A stretch of 58,696 bases of DNA from Aliterella atlantica CENA595 (GTDB lineage: Bacteria; Cyanobacteriota; Cyanobacteriia; Cyanobacteriales; Chroococcidiopsidaceae): positions 1-58,696 of the forward strand of contig NZ_JYON01000031.1 in NCBI RefSeq assembly GCF_000952155.1. The letters run 5' to 3'. A model generated the notes under the pieces. It was not told the DNA's origin. It saw only the letters and a list, made by a program, of their open reading frames with translations, and ran no database searches. The position numbers were made by a program, and so were the translations under genes. This document shows positions 49,943-58,633 of this stretch, piece by piece. Each line of letters opens with the position of its first letter. Position 1 is the stretch's first letter.

Positions 49943-51404
49943 TAAGTGGCTGTCTTCTAGCTTGATAAAGCAAACTTTCTAGCACAATGGCATTAGTATT
50001 AACGTCAACAGAGGCATTTACCCCCAGCTTGGAATTTTCATATTTCCCAGAAAAGTAACCGCGATTTTGCGCCGCTAAATTCTGGACAAAGTTACGTAAT
50101 TTTTGAGCATAAGGATCGTTAGGTAGTAGTGCAGACCAAGCAAAAGCAGCTTTGGTACTGAGAAAACGTAAATGTGGATAAGCTTGTCCTTGAGTATTTA
50201 CAACTTGCCAAGGCTGACCGTTGGCATAAACGCTGTAATAGAGAAAGTAAGGCGGACGATCTAAGGAATCTTCATTTACAGCAGTTAAAATCCCAGTACG
50301 CTTGTATCTTTGTGCTTGCAATTTGAGTAAATTTTCGACTTGCGGCTTAACTTTATCGCTCCAACCCATCTCTAAACCCCAAAGCAAATAAGGATCGTTG
50401 GTTAAATAGTTGGTAGCACCAGAATTGCTAAAGTTGCGCTCGTCAACTTGCAACGCTACGCCATCGACTTTAACTGACTTGACTGGCGGACCTTGCAAAG
50501 CCTTGTTGGCAGTAATATTCCATAGTTTTAAGCTATGGGCGGCATATTGTTCGTAGCCTAAACGTCCTTCTTGTACTAGCTGAAATCCCCCAGCTTGGGG
50601 AATAGCACCTTGCAGCCAACCATCTTTAACCAGTTTGGCTAAATCCCAACGCGCGACTATATTGTTAATGCGATCGCGATGTTCGGGATAATTCGCCCGA
50701 ATTACGTGCAATCCTAACAACAATCTCGCCATATCCAACGCCGACCAACCGCTTTTACCCTGGGGGTCAGGAGTATTATTAAGTTGGCGCATTTGGGCTG
50801 TATCAGTGCTATAAGCTTTGTTGGGTAACTTGGTTGCAGGTAAGGGCAATTTTGCTAACGTCTGCAACATAGTATTCATCCTTTGGTTAAATCTATCAGC
50901 AGTTATTAAACCTAATTGCCTAGCAGCATGAATCCCCAGTAATGCACTACCTTGATCCCACATTGTCGTCCAAGGTAAGTTATCAACCGAATTTACTAAA
51001 CCTGTTTGCTCGTTCCAATTGCGTTCAAAATACTTCCAAGCTTTTAAAGCAGCGATTTTATCTGCTTCTTTAGTTAAGCGTGGCGCAATTATCGGCGCAG
51101 GAGGAGCAGAAGGCACTACTGTAGGTATAGGCTGTTGCAGAGCGGGTTTTGGGGGTGCAATCGGCTTAGGTAGTTGCGGTGTAGGTTTGGGGGTTACAAT
51201 TGGCTTAGGTAGTGGTATCCGCTCAATCTTAGGCTTTGGTGCTGGTGATGGATCGGGATTAAAGTTATTGGGAGCAGCAATTATCAAAGCGGGAACTTGA
51301 TTCGAGTTAATAGCTGGAGGACATTGCTTGCTCAAACAAACTGGGGGTTGCTGACTTGTTGCATACAATGCCGAGTGTAGAACTGCTGTGGTTATTCCTA
51401 TCAT
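49935..51404 (-). CDS. exported DUF3131 protein with a Pro-rich linker
   Basis: The 489-residue protein starts with a hydrophobic export signal (MIGITTAVLHSALYATS), followed by a Pro/Lys-rich linker (about 45-115, with repeated PKP and PPKP), then a DUF3131 domain from about 120: AWKYFERNWNEQTGLVNSVD, TTMWDQGSALLGIHAARQLG, YDSTD-like STDTAQMRQLNN and a helical-toroid pattern to the end. DUF3131 proteins look like glycoside hydrolases or lyases and often accompany cellulose-synthase-like enzymes. It starts 5 bases after the GH26-like gene, so the two are coupled. Confidence 0.85.
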   Translation of the reverse strand: MIGITTAVLHSALYATSQQPPVCLSKQCPPAINSNQVPALIIAAPNNFNPDPSPAPKPKIERIPLPKPIVTPKPTPQLPKPIAPPKPALQQPIPTVVPSAPPAPIIAPRLTKEADKIAALKAWKYFERNWNEQTGLVNSVDNLPWTTMWDQGSALLGIHAARQLGLITADRFNQRMNTMLQTLAKLPLPATKLPNKAYSTDTAQMRQLNNTPDPQGKSGWSALDMARLLLGLHVIRANYPEHRDRINNIVARWDLAKLVKDGWLQGAIPQAGGFQLVQEGRLGYEQYAAHSLKLWNITANKALQGPPVKSVKVDGVALQVDERNFSNSGATNYLTNDPYLLWGLEMGWSDKVKPQVENLLKLQAQRYKRTGILTAVNEDSLDRPPYFLYYSVYANGQPWQVVNTQGQAYPHLRFLSTKAAFAWSALLPNDPYAQKLRNFVQNLAAQNRGYFSGKYENSKLGVNASVDVNTNAIVLESLLYQARRQPLTQ

Positions 51405-51409
51405 GAGCT

Positions 51410-52579
51410 TTATCTAGCAAGATTCATTCCAGCTAACTCAACAGGCGATACATATCTAAAAGCAGGATTTGCTACTGCTTGTTGATAGCCAGGAGACTTA
51501 CTCGCGCTGCTATACAATGCCCAATCGCACTCTTTGTTAATGTTGAAGTACAAAATAGCTCTTACGCCTTTATTTGCTAAATATGTATAAGAGTCGCGCA
51601 ACCATCGATCTTTGACGCTACTTTGTTGTCCGGTTTGGGTGTTGCTGGTAGTAGCTGTTTGAGCGATGAATATTGGCTTGTTAGGAGCAAGCGATCGCAT
51701 TCTCGCAATATAAGGCTCGTACACTTCCTGGGGGCTACTCCAGTGTTTCCAGCTAGAGTTAGTACAATATCCCCAGTTGTACGCGCTAAAAGCTACTACA
51801 TCGACTTGCGTGTTGCCAGGATAATAATTTTCAAAGCGATGCGTTTGGTCTTGACTCCAACCATTAGGTGCAAATACCCAACGTACTTTATGAGGAGCGA
51901 CACCTGCTTGTTGAAATATTTGTTGAATGCGTTGATAAGCAAGTTTGAAATTCTGCGGATCTTGGCTGTAAGTTTCGCCAGGAATATTCATTTCTTGGAA
52001 AGGAGCGATAAAAGCGATGCGTCCTTTGCCTTGTTTTGACCATTGGGAGTACGCTTGAGCCAATTTGCGTAAAGAATTGTCTGTATCTCCTCTAGCAATT
52101 GCGCTTGCCGATCGCGTGGAATCGAGATTGATAAAAGCTGTATAACCGTTTTGGCGCAACCTTTCCAAGCGCTGACCGATATTGTAGGATGGGTTGGAGT
52201 CTTCAATATCCATAAAAAATCCGGCGATCGCATGGCGCTTTCCCGCCCAATTATCTACTTGGCGCAATTCGTTATCAATAACTCGTTGCTCTCCTAAATA
52301 GTTAGGAGCATATAAACCTAGTAGTACGGGAGGAGTTTCCAGGCGCTTGACTCCATCAGCTATTGCTTGCGTGTTTTTACTACCCAAGCAGCCTAGCAAA
52401 ATTAGCATTACCAGCATTAACCACTGTTGCGGTTTAGCTTTGACGCGCGGATTCGGGAGGACACTTGTTTTGGTCGGGTTAAGAGCCCAAACAACGTGTC
52501 CGGTGAGGGAACCTCCCAAATTAGATAGCGCGTTGACCAGATAGTTGACAGACATTCTCATATTTCTTGCTGTTGGCAT
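51410..52579 (-). CDS. GH26-like protein lacking the nucleophile Glu
   Basis: From ATG 52579 (MPTARNMRMSVNYLVNALSN) the protein has 389 residues; a TTG start at 52633 is less likely. A hydrophobic segment (LMLVMLILLGCLG) near residue 54-66 anchors or exports it. The rest is a TIM barrel related to GH26 (beta-mannanase group). The acid/base Glu is kept in IAPFQEMN (E196), but at the position of the nucleophile, where the relative at 54396 reads TITEVASTT, this one reads FIAQTATTS, with Gln (CAA at 51659-51661). Hydrolysis would then be lost or very slow, while sugar binding may persist. It begins the DUF3131/glycosyltransferase operon. Confidence 0.8.
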   Translation of the reverse strand: MPTARNMRMSVNYLVNALSNLGGSLTGHVVWALNPTKTSVLPNPRVKAKPQQWLMLVMLILLGCLGSKNTQAIADGVKRLETPPVLLGLYAPNYLGEQRVIDNELRQVDNWAGKRHAIAGFFMDIEDSNPSYNIGQRLERLRQNGYTAFINLDSTRSASAIARGDTDNSLRKLAQAYSQWSKQGKGRIAFIAPFQEMNIPGETYSQDPQNFKLAYQRIQQIFQQAGVAPHKVRWVFAPNGWSQDQTHRFENYYPGNTQVDVVAFSAYNWGYCTNSSWKHWSSPQEVYEPYIARMRSLAPNKPIFIAQTATTSNTQTGQQSSVKDRWLRDSYTYLANKGVRAILYFNINKECDWALYSSASKSPGYQQAVANPAFRYVSPVELAGMNLAR

Positions 52580-53351
52580 CAAAGTCTGATTGCTTGTTAA
52601 GCAGTATTCCCAATTTCCCCAGCTTGCTAACAAGTTTGACTAACTAATCTTGCGAAATATTGGTTCTTGTTACGCTAATATTGATGAGCTAAATAAGCTA
52701 AATTTTGGTGTTTTGAGCAATATTGGGGCGTAAATTACTAGATTGAATTTATAAATACTTCTCACGCCTACCTTCTGTTATTAACTTGTTGTTACTTATT
52801 GCTTTACATACTTACACGCGATATATTTGTTTATTTTATAGTTGTTATTGAGTTTAGGATTTAAATATTTTTTGTTTATCTCTATACCTAATTGGGTAGA
52901 AACACATTACTTAAAAACAATCTATTTAAACTTGCTTGTTGCAACTAAGTGTTTATTGAAAAATATTTAGGTACAAATATTTGCATTAATTTGTATAGCC
53001 TTCGCAAGCTTTGAAATTCGCCGATTTGCAAAAACAATGATTTTAAAGCGGCTCTGTGCAGAGCTTTAATGGTTTATTGTAAGTTTAAATATACGACCTT
53101 TAATAGCAAAATTGCTAACTGCACCAAACCTAAATAAAGAGCAATATCATCGAACTTTATATTTTATTCATTGATTTCATTAAGAACTTAACAATAACTT
53201 TACATAAATTAGTTGATTGTACTTAAATTGTTTTTCAGGAAAAAATATTCATATTTCCGCAAAATAACTGAACTTTTTCTCTATAAGCCCAGCTTATTAT
53301 GAATGCAGATGAGTATTTCTTACTTATAAATCTTCAATTCATATAAATACT
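52580..53351. other. 770-bp AT-rich gap between divergent units
   Basis: No open frame of note. A bulged hairpin lies at 53043-53069 (TTAAAG/CTTTAA outside and CTCTG/CAGAG inside, separated by a 3-base bulge). The gap must hold the promoters for the GH26-like operon on the left and the HAF/GH26 pair on the right; its length suggests additional regulation or a long leader. Confidence 0.45.
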
Positions 53352-54377
53352 ATGCATGGTTACATCAGCCGATTAGCAATAGCGATCGCGGCAATTAGTA
53401 TTGCCATACCTCAAGCGACTAGCGCTATGCCCGTAAACTACTCAATTAGCGATATTAGCAGCTTGACACCAGGTGGATACGTGCGGGCTACTGGAATTAA
53501 TAACTTAGGGCAAGTAGTCGGGACTTCCACCACTAACAAACGCTACTACAACAACCATGCCTTCACGTACGCGGCAGGTCAAATTAAAGATATCGATACT
53601 TTTACAGGCGGTAAGTACAGCTACGCCCAAGATATCAACGATTTAGGTCAAGCGATCGGTTATTGGACAAATCCTAGTGGTAACAATCGCGCTTTCCTTT
53701 ACAGTGAAGGGAAAGTTACTAATATTGGCAATAGCAACAAAAATGTTTACGCCAGAGGCATTAATAATTCTGGGTTAGTAGTCGGCTACTTTGACAACGC
53801 CAGCGATGACTCCCATGCCTTTTTGTATAGCAACGGCAAGCTAAATGACCTCGGTACTCTTGGCGGTAAAGACAGTTATGCCAACCAAATCAACGATTCA
53901 GGTCAAGTAGTTGGTTACTCAAATACTACTAGCGGTCACTATCGCGCCTTCCTTTACAGCGGTGGGAAAATGACTGACTTAGGTACTTTAGCAGGAGGCG
54001 ATCGCAGCGAAGCTTATAGCATCAATAAATCCGGTCAAGTAGTCGGGACTTCAACTACAGCAAATGGAGACTCCCACGCCTTTGTTTACAGCCAAGGCAA
54101 GATGATTGACCTCGGTACATTACCCAAGCAAGCAAATAGCATTGCTTACGGCATAAATGACTCTGGGCAAATAGTAGGTAGTTCTGGCAATAACAGAGGT
54201 ACTAGCACCGCTTTTATATACAGCGAAGGCAAGATGATTGACCTCAATAGCTTACTTCCTGCTAATTCTGGTTGGTTTTTAGCCGAAGCCCATGACATCA
54301 ATAATCGCGGTCAAATTACGGGTACTGGCGTATTTCATGGCAAAAATAGTGCTTTTATATTGTCCCCAGCTAATTAA
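53352..54377 (+). CDS. secreted HAF-repeat protein
   Basis: The 341-residue protein starts with a signal peptide (cleavage near ATSA, residue 25) and then consists of about seven repeats of about 45 residues. Each has a strand such as INDSGQVVGYSNTTSGHYRA followed by FLYS-GK-DLGTL, the extracellular HAF repeat (named after the His-Ala-Phe motif; here NHAFTY, SHAFLY, YRAFLY, SHAFVY). The repeats should form a beta-propeller or solenoid. There is no enzyme motif and no C-terminal sorting signal. It precedes the GH26 gene by 18 bases, so both are probably exported together. Confidence 0.85.
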   Translation: MHGYISRLAIAIAAISIAIPQATSAMPVNYSISDISSLTPGGYVRATGINNLGQVVGTSTTNKRYYNNHAFTYAAGQIKDIDTFTGGKYSYAQDINDLGQAIGYWTNPSGNNRAFLYSEGKVTNIGNSNKNVYARGINNSGLVVGYFDNASDDSHAFLYSNGKLNDLGTLGGKDSYANQINDSGQVVGYSNTTSGHYRAFLYSGGKMTDLGTLAGGDRSEAYSINKSGQVVGTSTTANGDSHAFVYSQGKMIDLGTLPKQANSIAYGINDSGQIVGSSGNNRGTSTAFIYSEGKMIDLNSLLPANSGWFLAEAHDINNRGQITGTGVFHGKNSAFILSPAN

Positions 54378-54395
54378 ATAACGATAAATAACATT

Positions 54396-55490
54396 ATGAA
54401 ATGCTTAAAAGCGATCGCTAAAACTGTACTCGCGTGCTTACTTCCCCTTGCTTCTTTGACTCAACCTGTATTAGCTAATGAGACGCTGCAAGGCGTTTAC
54501 TACGGCAACCAAGGTTGGGAGATGAACAAAGTACAAGCACTAGAAAGCTGGCAAGGTAAAAAGACTGCTGTAGTTAACGCATTTACAAATTGGTGCGACC
54601 AACCTCAGGCTTTAGATAACTTATTTAACCACCAACTAAATTACATCTGGAACAATCAAAACGTACCGATGATTACTTGGGAACCAGTGCTATGTGCTTC
54701 TACGCCCAGTAATGTTGAGGTACTTGCAGCCAAAGGCAATTACGACACTTATATTCAAAATTGGTCTACTCGCTTAAAGAAATTCCTCAGCGGACCAGAT
54801 GGGATTTACAATACTAGCGACGATCGCCGCGCTTATATCCGTTTAGGTCATGAAATGAACGGCAACTGGTATCCCTGGAGTGCTGCGGTAGGCGGTAATA
54901 ATCCCAACGACTACATTAATATGTGGAAACATACCAAGGCTATTTTTGATAGCAAGGGACTAGATGCCAAACATTTGCAGTGGGTTTGGTGCGTAAATAA
55001 TACAGATGTAGGCGGTTATAGCGCTGAATCTTATTATCCAGGTGATGCGTACGTAAATTGGATTGCGATCGATGGCTACAATTGGGGTACAAGTCAAAAT
55101 TGGTCGAGTTGGCAAACTCCTAGTGAAGTTTTTAGTCCGATGGTTAGTCGCTTGCGGGCGATAACAAATAAACCCTTGACGATTACTGAAGTTGCTAGCA
55201 CTACAGCAACAAACGCAGGGACAGATATAGCAGCTAAATCGCAGTGGTTAACAGATACATTTAATTATGCGATCGCCCAAAATATCAACATGATTATCTA
55301 TTTCAACGAAGACAAAGAGACAGATTGGGCTGTTTTCGGTGGTAATAGAGGCGATAGCAGTTTTACTTACAACTCGCAGATGTATATAACCCATACAGGC
55401 TACAGTAATTCAGTGGGTGCGAGTAACTTTGTTGCACCTAATATTGCAGATCCGCGCCTAATTACAGATGCTCAATTTGCTGGGCAGTAA
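54396..55490 (+). CDS. secreted GH26-type glycoside hydrolase
   Basis: The 364-residue protein has a signal peptide (cleavage near VLANE) and a GH26-like barrel. Both catalytic acids are visible: E153 in YIRLGHEMNGNWYPW (acid/base) and E265 in PLTITEVASTTAT (nucleophile). Further family features are WVWCVNN and AIDGYNWG. It would cleave a beta-mannan or mixed beta-glucan outside the cell. A paralogue without the nucleophile lies 1.8 kb away on the other strand. Cotranscribed with the HAF gene (18-base gap). Confidence 0.88.
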   Translation: MKCLKAIAKTVLACLLPLASLTQPVLANETLQGVYYGNQGWEMNKVQALESWQGKKTAVVNAFTNWCDQPQALDNLFNHQLNYIWNNQNVPMITWEPVLCASTPSNVEVLAAKGNYDTYIQNWSTRLKKFLSGPDGIYNTSDDRRAYIRLGHEMNGNWYPWSAAVGGNNPNDYINMWKHTKAIFDSKGLDAKHLQWVWCVNNTDVGGYSAESYYPGDAYVNWIAIDGYNWGTSQNWSSWQTPSEVFSPMVSRLRAITNKPLTITEVASTTATNAGTDIAAKSQWLTDTFNYAIAQNINMIIYFNEDKETDWAVFGGNRGDSSFTYNSQMYITHTGYSNSVGASNFVAPNIADPRLITDAQFAGQ

Positions 55491-55635
55491 AGAAAAACTA
55501 AGGGCGTTCTCTTATCTTGAGCTAGAGTGTGCGATCGCGCTACACAGACATATCTACCTGATGAGAGACGCTAACAACAATTAACAACGAGATTCTTGAG
55601 GTTAAGGAGAAATATTAGGAAGTACGTCTTTATAA

Positions 55636-56571
55636 ATGCTATATCGGGAATTAGGTAGTACAGGCGAGAGAGTTTCGGCAATTGGCTTAGGCGGTTGGCA
55701 TATCGCCTTGAAGAACGTTGACGAGGAACTGGGTATCCGCATCGTGCGTACAGCGATCGATCGCGGCATCACTTTTATGGACAACAGTTGGGACTACAAT
55801 GGTGGAGTCAGCGAGACTCGCATGGGCAAAGCACTGCAAGGTGGCTACCGCGACAAAGTATTTTTGATGACGAAAATTGACGGTCGTTCCAAGCAAGAAG
55901 CCACTAAACAAATAGACGAATCTCTAAAACGCCTGCAAGTTGATTGCATCGATCTCGTCCAGCATCACGAAATTCTCCGCTTTGAAGATCCGCATCGCGT
56001 ATTTGACGAAGAAGGGTCAAATGCTGCCTTTATCGAGGCGCGTCAAGCTGGGAAATTGCGATACATCGGCTTTACTGGGCATAAAGACCCCCAGATTCAC
56101 CTGCACATGCTCCAAGTTGCCGCCGAAAATGGGTTTAAGTTTGATACTGCTCAGATGCCGCTAAATGTAATGGATGCCCACTACCGCAGCTTTGCCAAGC
56201 TGGTTGTGCCAGAACTGGTTAAACAAAACATTGGTATTCTAGGCATGAAAACTATGGCAAACGGTATTTTGTTACGGTCGAATACCGTCACGCCAATTGA
56301 GTGCTTGCACTACGCCCTAAATTTGCCTACATCGGTTGTGATTGCGGGAATTGACAGCATGGAGATTCTCGACCAAGCGTTTGAGGCTGTGCAGACGTTC
56401 CAACCGATGGACGAGCAGCAGGAGCAACTTCTGCTAGCCAAAACGGCAGAGGCAGCATCGCGCGGTGAGTATGAGCCATTCAAAACTTCATCAATTTTCG
56501 ATAGCACTGCCCAAAATCCTGATTGGTTAGGTAAGGAGCCAGAACGCATTCAGCAGTTGATGTCGGCGTAA
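55636..56571 (+). CDS. aldo/keto reductase
   Basis: The 311-residue protein is an NADPH-dependent AKR barrel: MLYRELGSTGERVSAIGLGG at the start, the catalytic tetrad with Asp and Tyr in FMDNSWDYNGG, Lys in VFLMTKID and His in IDLVQHHEI. The family reduces aldehydes and ketones. It begins a run of three plus-strand oxidoreductase genes with ribosome-binding sites and short gaps, probably an operon for carbonyl detoxification or secondary metabolism. The substrate is unknown. Confidence 0.9.
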   Translation: MLYRELGSTGERVSAIGLGGWHIALKNVDEELGIRIVRTAIDRGITFMDNSWDYNGGVSETRMGKALQGGYRDKVFLMTKIDGRSKQEATKQIDESLKRLQVDCIDLVQHHEILRFEDPHRVFDEEGSNAAFIEARQAGKLRYIGFTGHKDPQIHLHMLQVAAENGFKFDTAQMPLNVMDAHYRSFAKLVVPELVKQNIGILGMKTMANGILLRSNTVTPIECLHYALNLPTSVVIAGIDSMEILDQAFEAVQTFQPMDEQQEQLLLAKTAEAASRGEYEPFKTSSIFDSTAQNPDWLGKEPERIQQLMSA

Positions 56572-56591
56572 TCTAAGCAAGGAAGATAAAA

Positions 56592-57461
56592 ATGGTAAAT
56601 TCTTCAAATCAAACCATTCTCGTCACAGGAGCGACTGGCAACCAAGGCGGTGCGATCGCCCGCCATCTTCTGCAACATGGGTTTACGGTTCGCGCTTTAG
56701 TGCGCGACCCAAATAAGCCTGCGGCTCAAGCACTCAAACAAGCAGGCGCAGAACTTGTAGAAGGAGATTTCAAAAGTCGCCCTTCCCTCGACAATGCTCT
56801 GCAAGGCGCTTGGGGGGTGTTTTCGGTGCAAACCTTCCAAGATGGGTTAGATGCGGAAATTCGTGATGGCAAAGCGATCGCAGATGCCGCAAAAACAGCA
56901 GGTATCGATCATTTTGTCTATAGTTCGGTAGGCAGTGCAGAACGCAATACTAGAGTTCCCCATTTCGACAGCAAGTTTCAAATCGAAGAATACATCCGCG
57001 CGATCGGTCTACCTTACACAATTCTACGTCCGGTTTTCTTCTTTTACAACTACAAAGCAATGCGCCCGATGGTTGAGCAGGGAACGTTCCCCCAACCGCT
57101 CAGTCCTGAAACAAGATTGCAGCAACTTAGTGAAGAAGATTATGGAGAAATGGTTGCCGAAGTATTCTCGCGCAGCGCAGATTTCTTGAACCGCGAAATT
57201 GAAGTTGCCAGCGCAGAGATGACGATGACAGAAATTGCTGCTGCATTCAGCCACGTTTTGGGAAAAAATGTTGAATACCAACAAATCCCGTTTGAAGCAT
57301 TTGAGCAGCAAGCTGGAGAAGAAATTACCATTATGTATCGCTGGTTTGAGAACGTCGGCTATGCAGCAGATTTGGCGCAGTTAAAACAAGATTTTCCCGT
57401 ACTGACTGACCTTGAATCTTATTTACGCTCAATCGGCTGGGCAAATCCAAGCGAAAGTTAG
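56592..57461 (+). CDS. NmrA-like NAD(P)-binding protein
   Basis: The 289-residue protein starts with the Rossmann motif ILVTGATGNQGGAIARHLLQ and ALVRDPNKP, then VYSSVGSAERNT and PYTILRPVFFFYNYKAM, all of the NmrA/HSCARG type of atypical SDRs. NADPH is the probable ligand, since Arg follows the second strand. Such proteins often sense redox state or act as reductases. Starts 20 bases after the aldo/keto reductase gene, with AAGGAAG upstream of ATG. Confidence 0.9.
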   Translation: MVNSSNQTILVTGATGNQGGAIARHLLQHGFTVRALVRDPNKPAAQALKQAGAELVEGDFKSRPSLDNALQGAWGVFSVQTFQDGLDAEIRDGKAIADAAKTAGIDHFVYSSVGSAERNTRVPHFDSKFQIEEYIRAIGLPYTILRPVFFFYNYKAMRPMVEQGTFPQPLSPETRLQQLSEEDYGEMVAEVFSRSADFLNREIEVASAEMTMTEIAAAFSHVLGKNVEYQQIPFEAFEQQAGEEITIMYRWFENVGYAADLAQLKQDFPVLTDLESYLRSIGWANPSES

Positions 57462-57521
57462 AAAGAGAGCCAGCTTTAGATAGAGAGAACGTAGAACAGT
57501 TGCAATTAAGGAGTAATCGAG

Positions 57522-58256
57522 ATGGAAAATAAGCAGGTTGCCATTGTCACCGGGGCATCGGGGGGCATTGGACGAGCCGTTGCTATTCGACTCGCCCAGG
57601 ACGGGTTCGCGGTTGTGGTGCATTATTCCGGCAATGCCCAGAAAGCAGAAAAAACTGTAGCCGAAGTTGAGTCCGGTGGCGGAAAGGCGATCGCGGTGCA
57701 GGCAGATATGTCGAATGTTGCTGATGTAGAGCGTCTCTTTCAGGAGACGTTGCACAAATTTGGAGAGATCGCTGTTGTGGTGCATTGTGCGGGCATTATG
57801 CCACTAGCAGCGATCGCGGATGGCGATATTGAGGCATTTGACAAAGTAATTGCAACTAATTTGCGCGGTACTTTTCTCCTATTAGCGCAGGCGGCTCGGC
57901 ACGTATCGTCAGGCGGACGCATTATTGCCTTTTCTAGTAGCGTCGTCGCCAAGGCATTCCCAACCTACGGTGCTTATATTGCTTCTAAAGCCGGAGTTGA
58001 GGGATTAGTACACGTTCTTGCTAATGAGCTACGGGGACGCAACATCACTGTAAACGCTGTTGCCCCAGGTCCAGTTGCGACGGATCTCTTTCTTAAAGGG
58101 AAAAACGACACGGAGATCGAGCAGTTAAGCAAAGTTCCTCCCCTGGAACGTCTCGGTCAGGTGGAAGACATCGCCAATGTGGTGTCATTTCTTGCTGGTA
58201 CTGATGGCGGTTGGATTAATGCTCAAGTTTTACGTGCTAATGGTGGCTTCGCATAA
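57522..58256 (+). CDS. short-chain dehydrogenase/reductase
   Basis: A 244-residue classical SDR: TGASGGIG cofactor loop, CAGI in place of NNAG, catalytic Ser in IIAFSSSVVA, and Tyr/Lys in YGAYIASKA. The sequence VVVHYSGNAQKA after the second strand fits NADP(H). Resembles 3-oxoacyl-ACP-reductase-like family members used on varied carbonyl compounds. AAGGAG lies 9 bases before the ATG. Last gene of the three-oxidoreductase run. Confidence 0.9.
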   Translation: MENKQVAIVTGASGGIGRAVAIRLAQDGFAVVVHYSGNAQKAEKTVAEVESGGGKAIAVQADMSNVADVERLFQETLHKFGEIAVVVHCAGIMPLAAIADGDIEAFDKVIATNLRGTFLLLAQAARHVSSGGRIIAFSSSVVAKAFPTYGAYIASKAGVEGLVHVLANELRGRNITVNAVAPGPVATDLFLKGKNDTEIEQLSKVPPLERLGQVEDIANVVSFLAGTDGGWINAQVLRANGGFA

Positions 58257-58310
58257 ATGCTTTTCATTTGGTAATCGACCTTTTCGCTTCCCCATCGATT
58301 TGCCAGAAGT

Positions 58311-58568
58311 CTATTGTTCATCTGTGGCTTTTACAGAAACCGTTTCTAACACATTTTCCAATTCTTCAATCGTTGGCAAACTGCTTTTTATTTGCTCTGG
58401 TAGTGCATTTTGAAGCTCGTAAGCAGAAACGCCAATTGGTTTATTGAGATCGCGCAAAGCATACTCAGCGATCGCCTGATTTTTACCTTTACACAAAATT
58501 ATGCCAATACTAGGTTGGTCATCTGGGTGACGTAGCAAGTCGTCGATGACTGAAAGGTAAAAATTCAT
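58311..58568 (-). pseudogene. C-terminal fragment of a YhcG/DUF1016-type PDDEXK nuclease
   Basis: The frame reads MNFYLSVIDDLLRHPDDQPS, then IGIILCKGKNQAIAEYALRD and LNKPIGVSAYELQNALP, typical of the C-terminal YhcG nuclease domain, in which K-M-N-F-Y-L is preceded by the active-site strand (..VELKIG..). That strand and all upstream domains are missing; just before MNFY stops appear and IS630-related sequence starts. The gene was probably cut by the IS630 element at 58570 and beyond. Confidence 0.75.
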
Positions 58569-58633
58569 CTTATAGCCTTAATCAATTGGGTTAGGACGTT
58601 ATTGTAGAGGTAGAGGAAAGTTCAGGAGTAACT

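Noticed and set aside
53043..53069. Hairpin in the AT-rich gap as a riboswitch
   Set aside because: The stem is short and bulged, with no conserved riboswitch elements, and it lies almost 300 bases from the next start codon.
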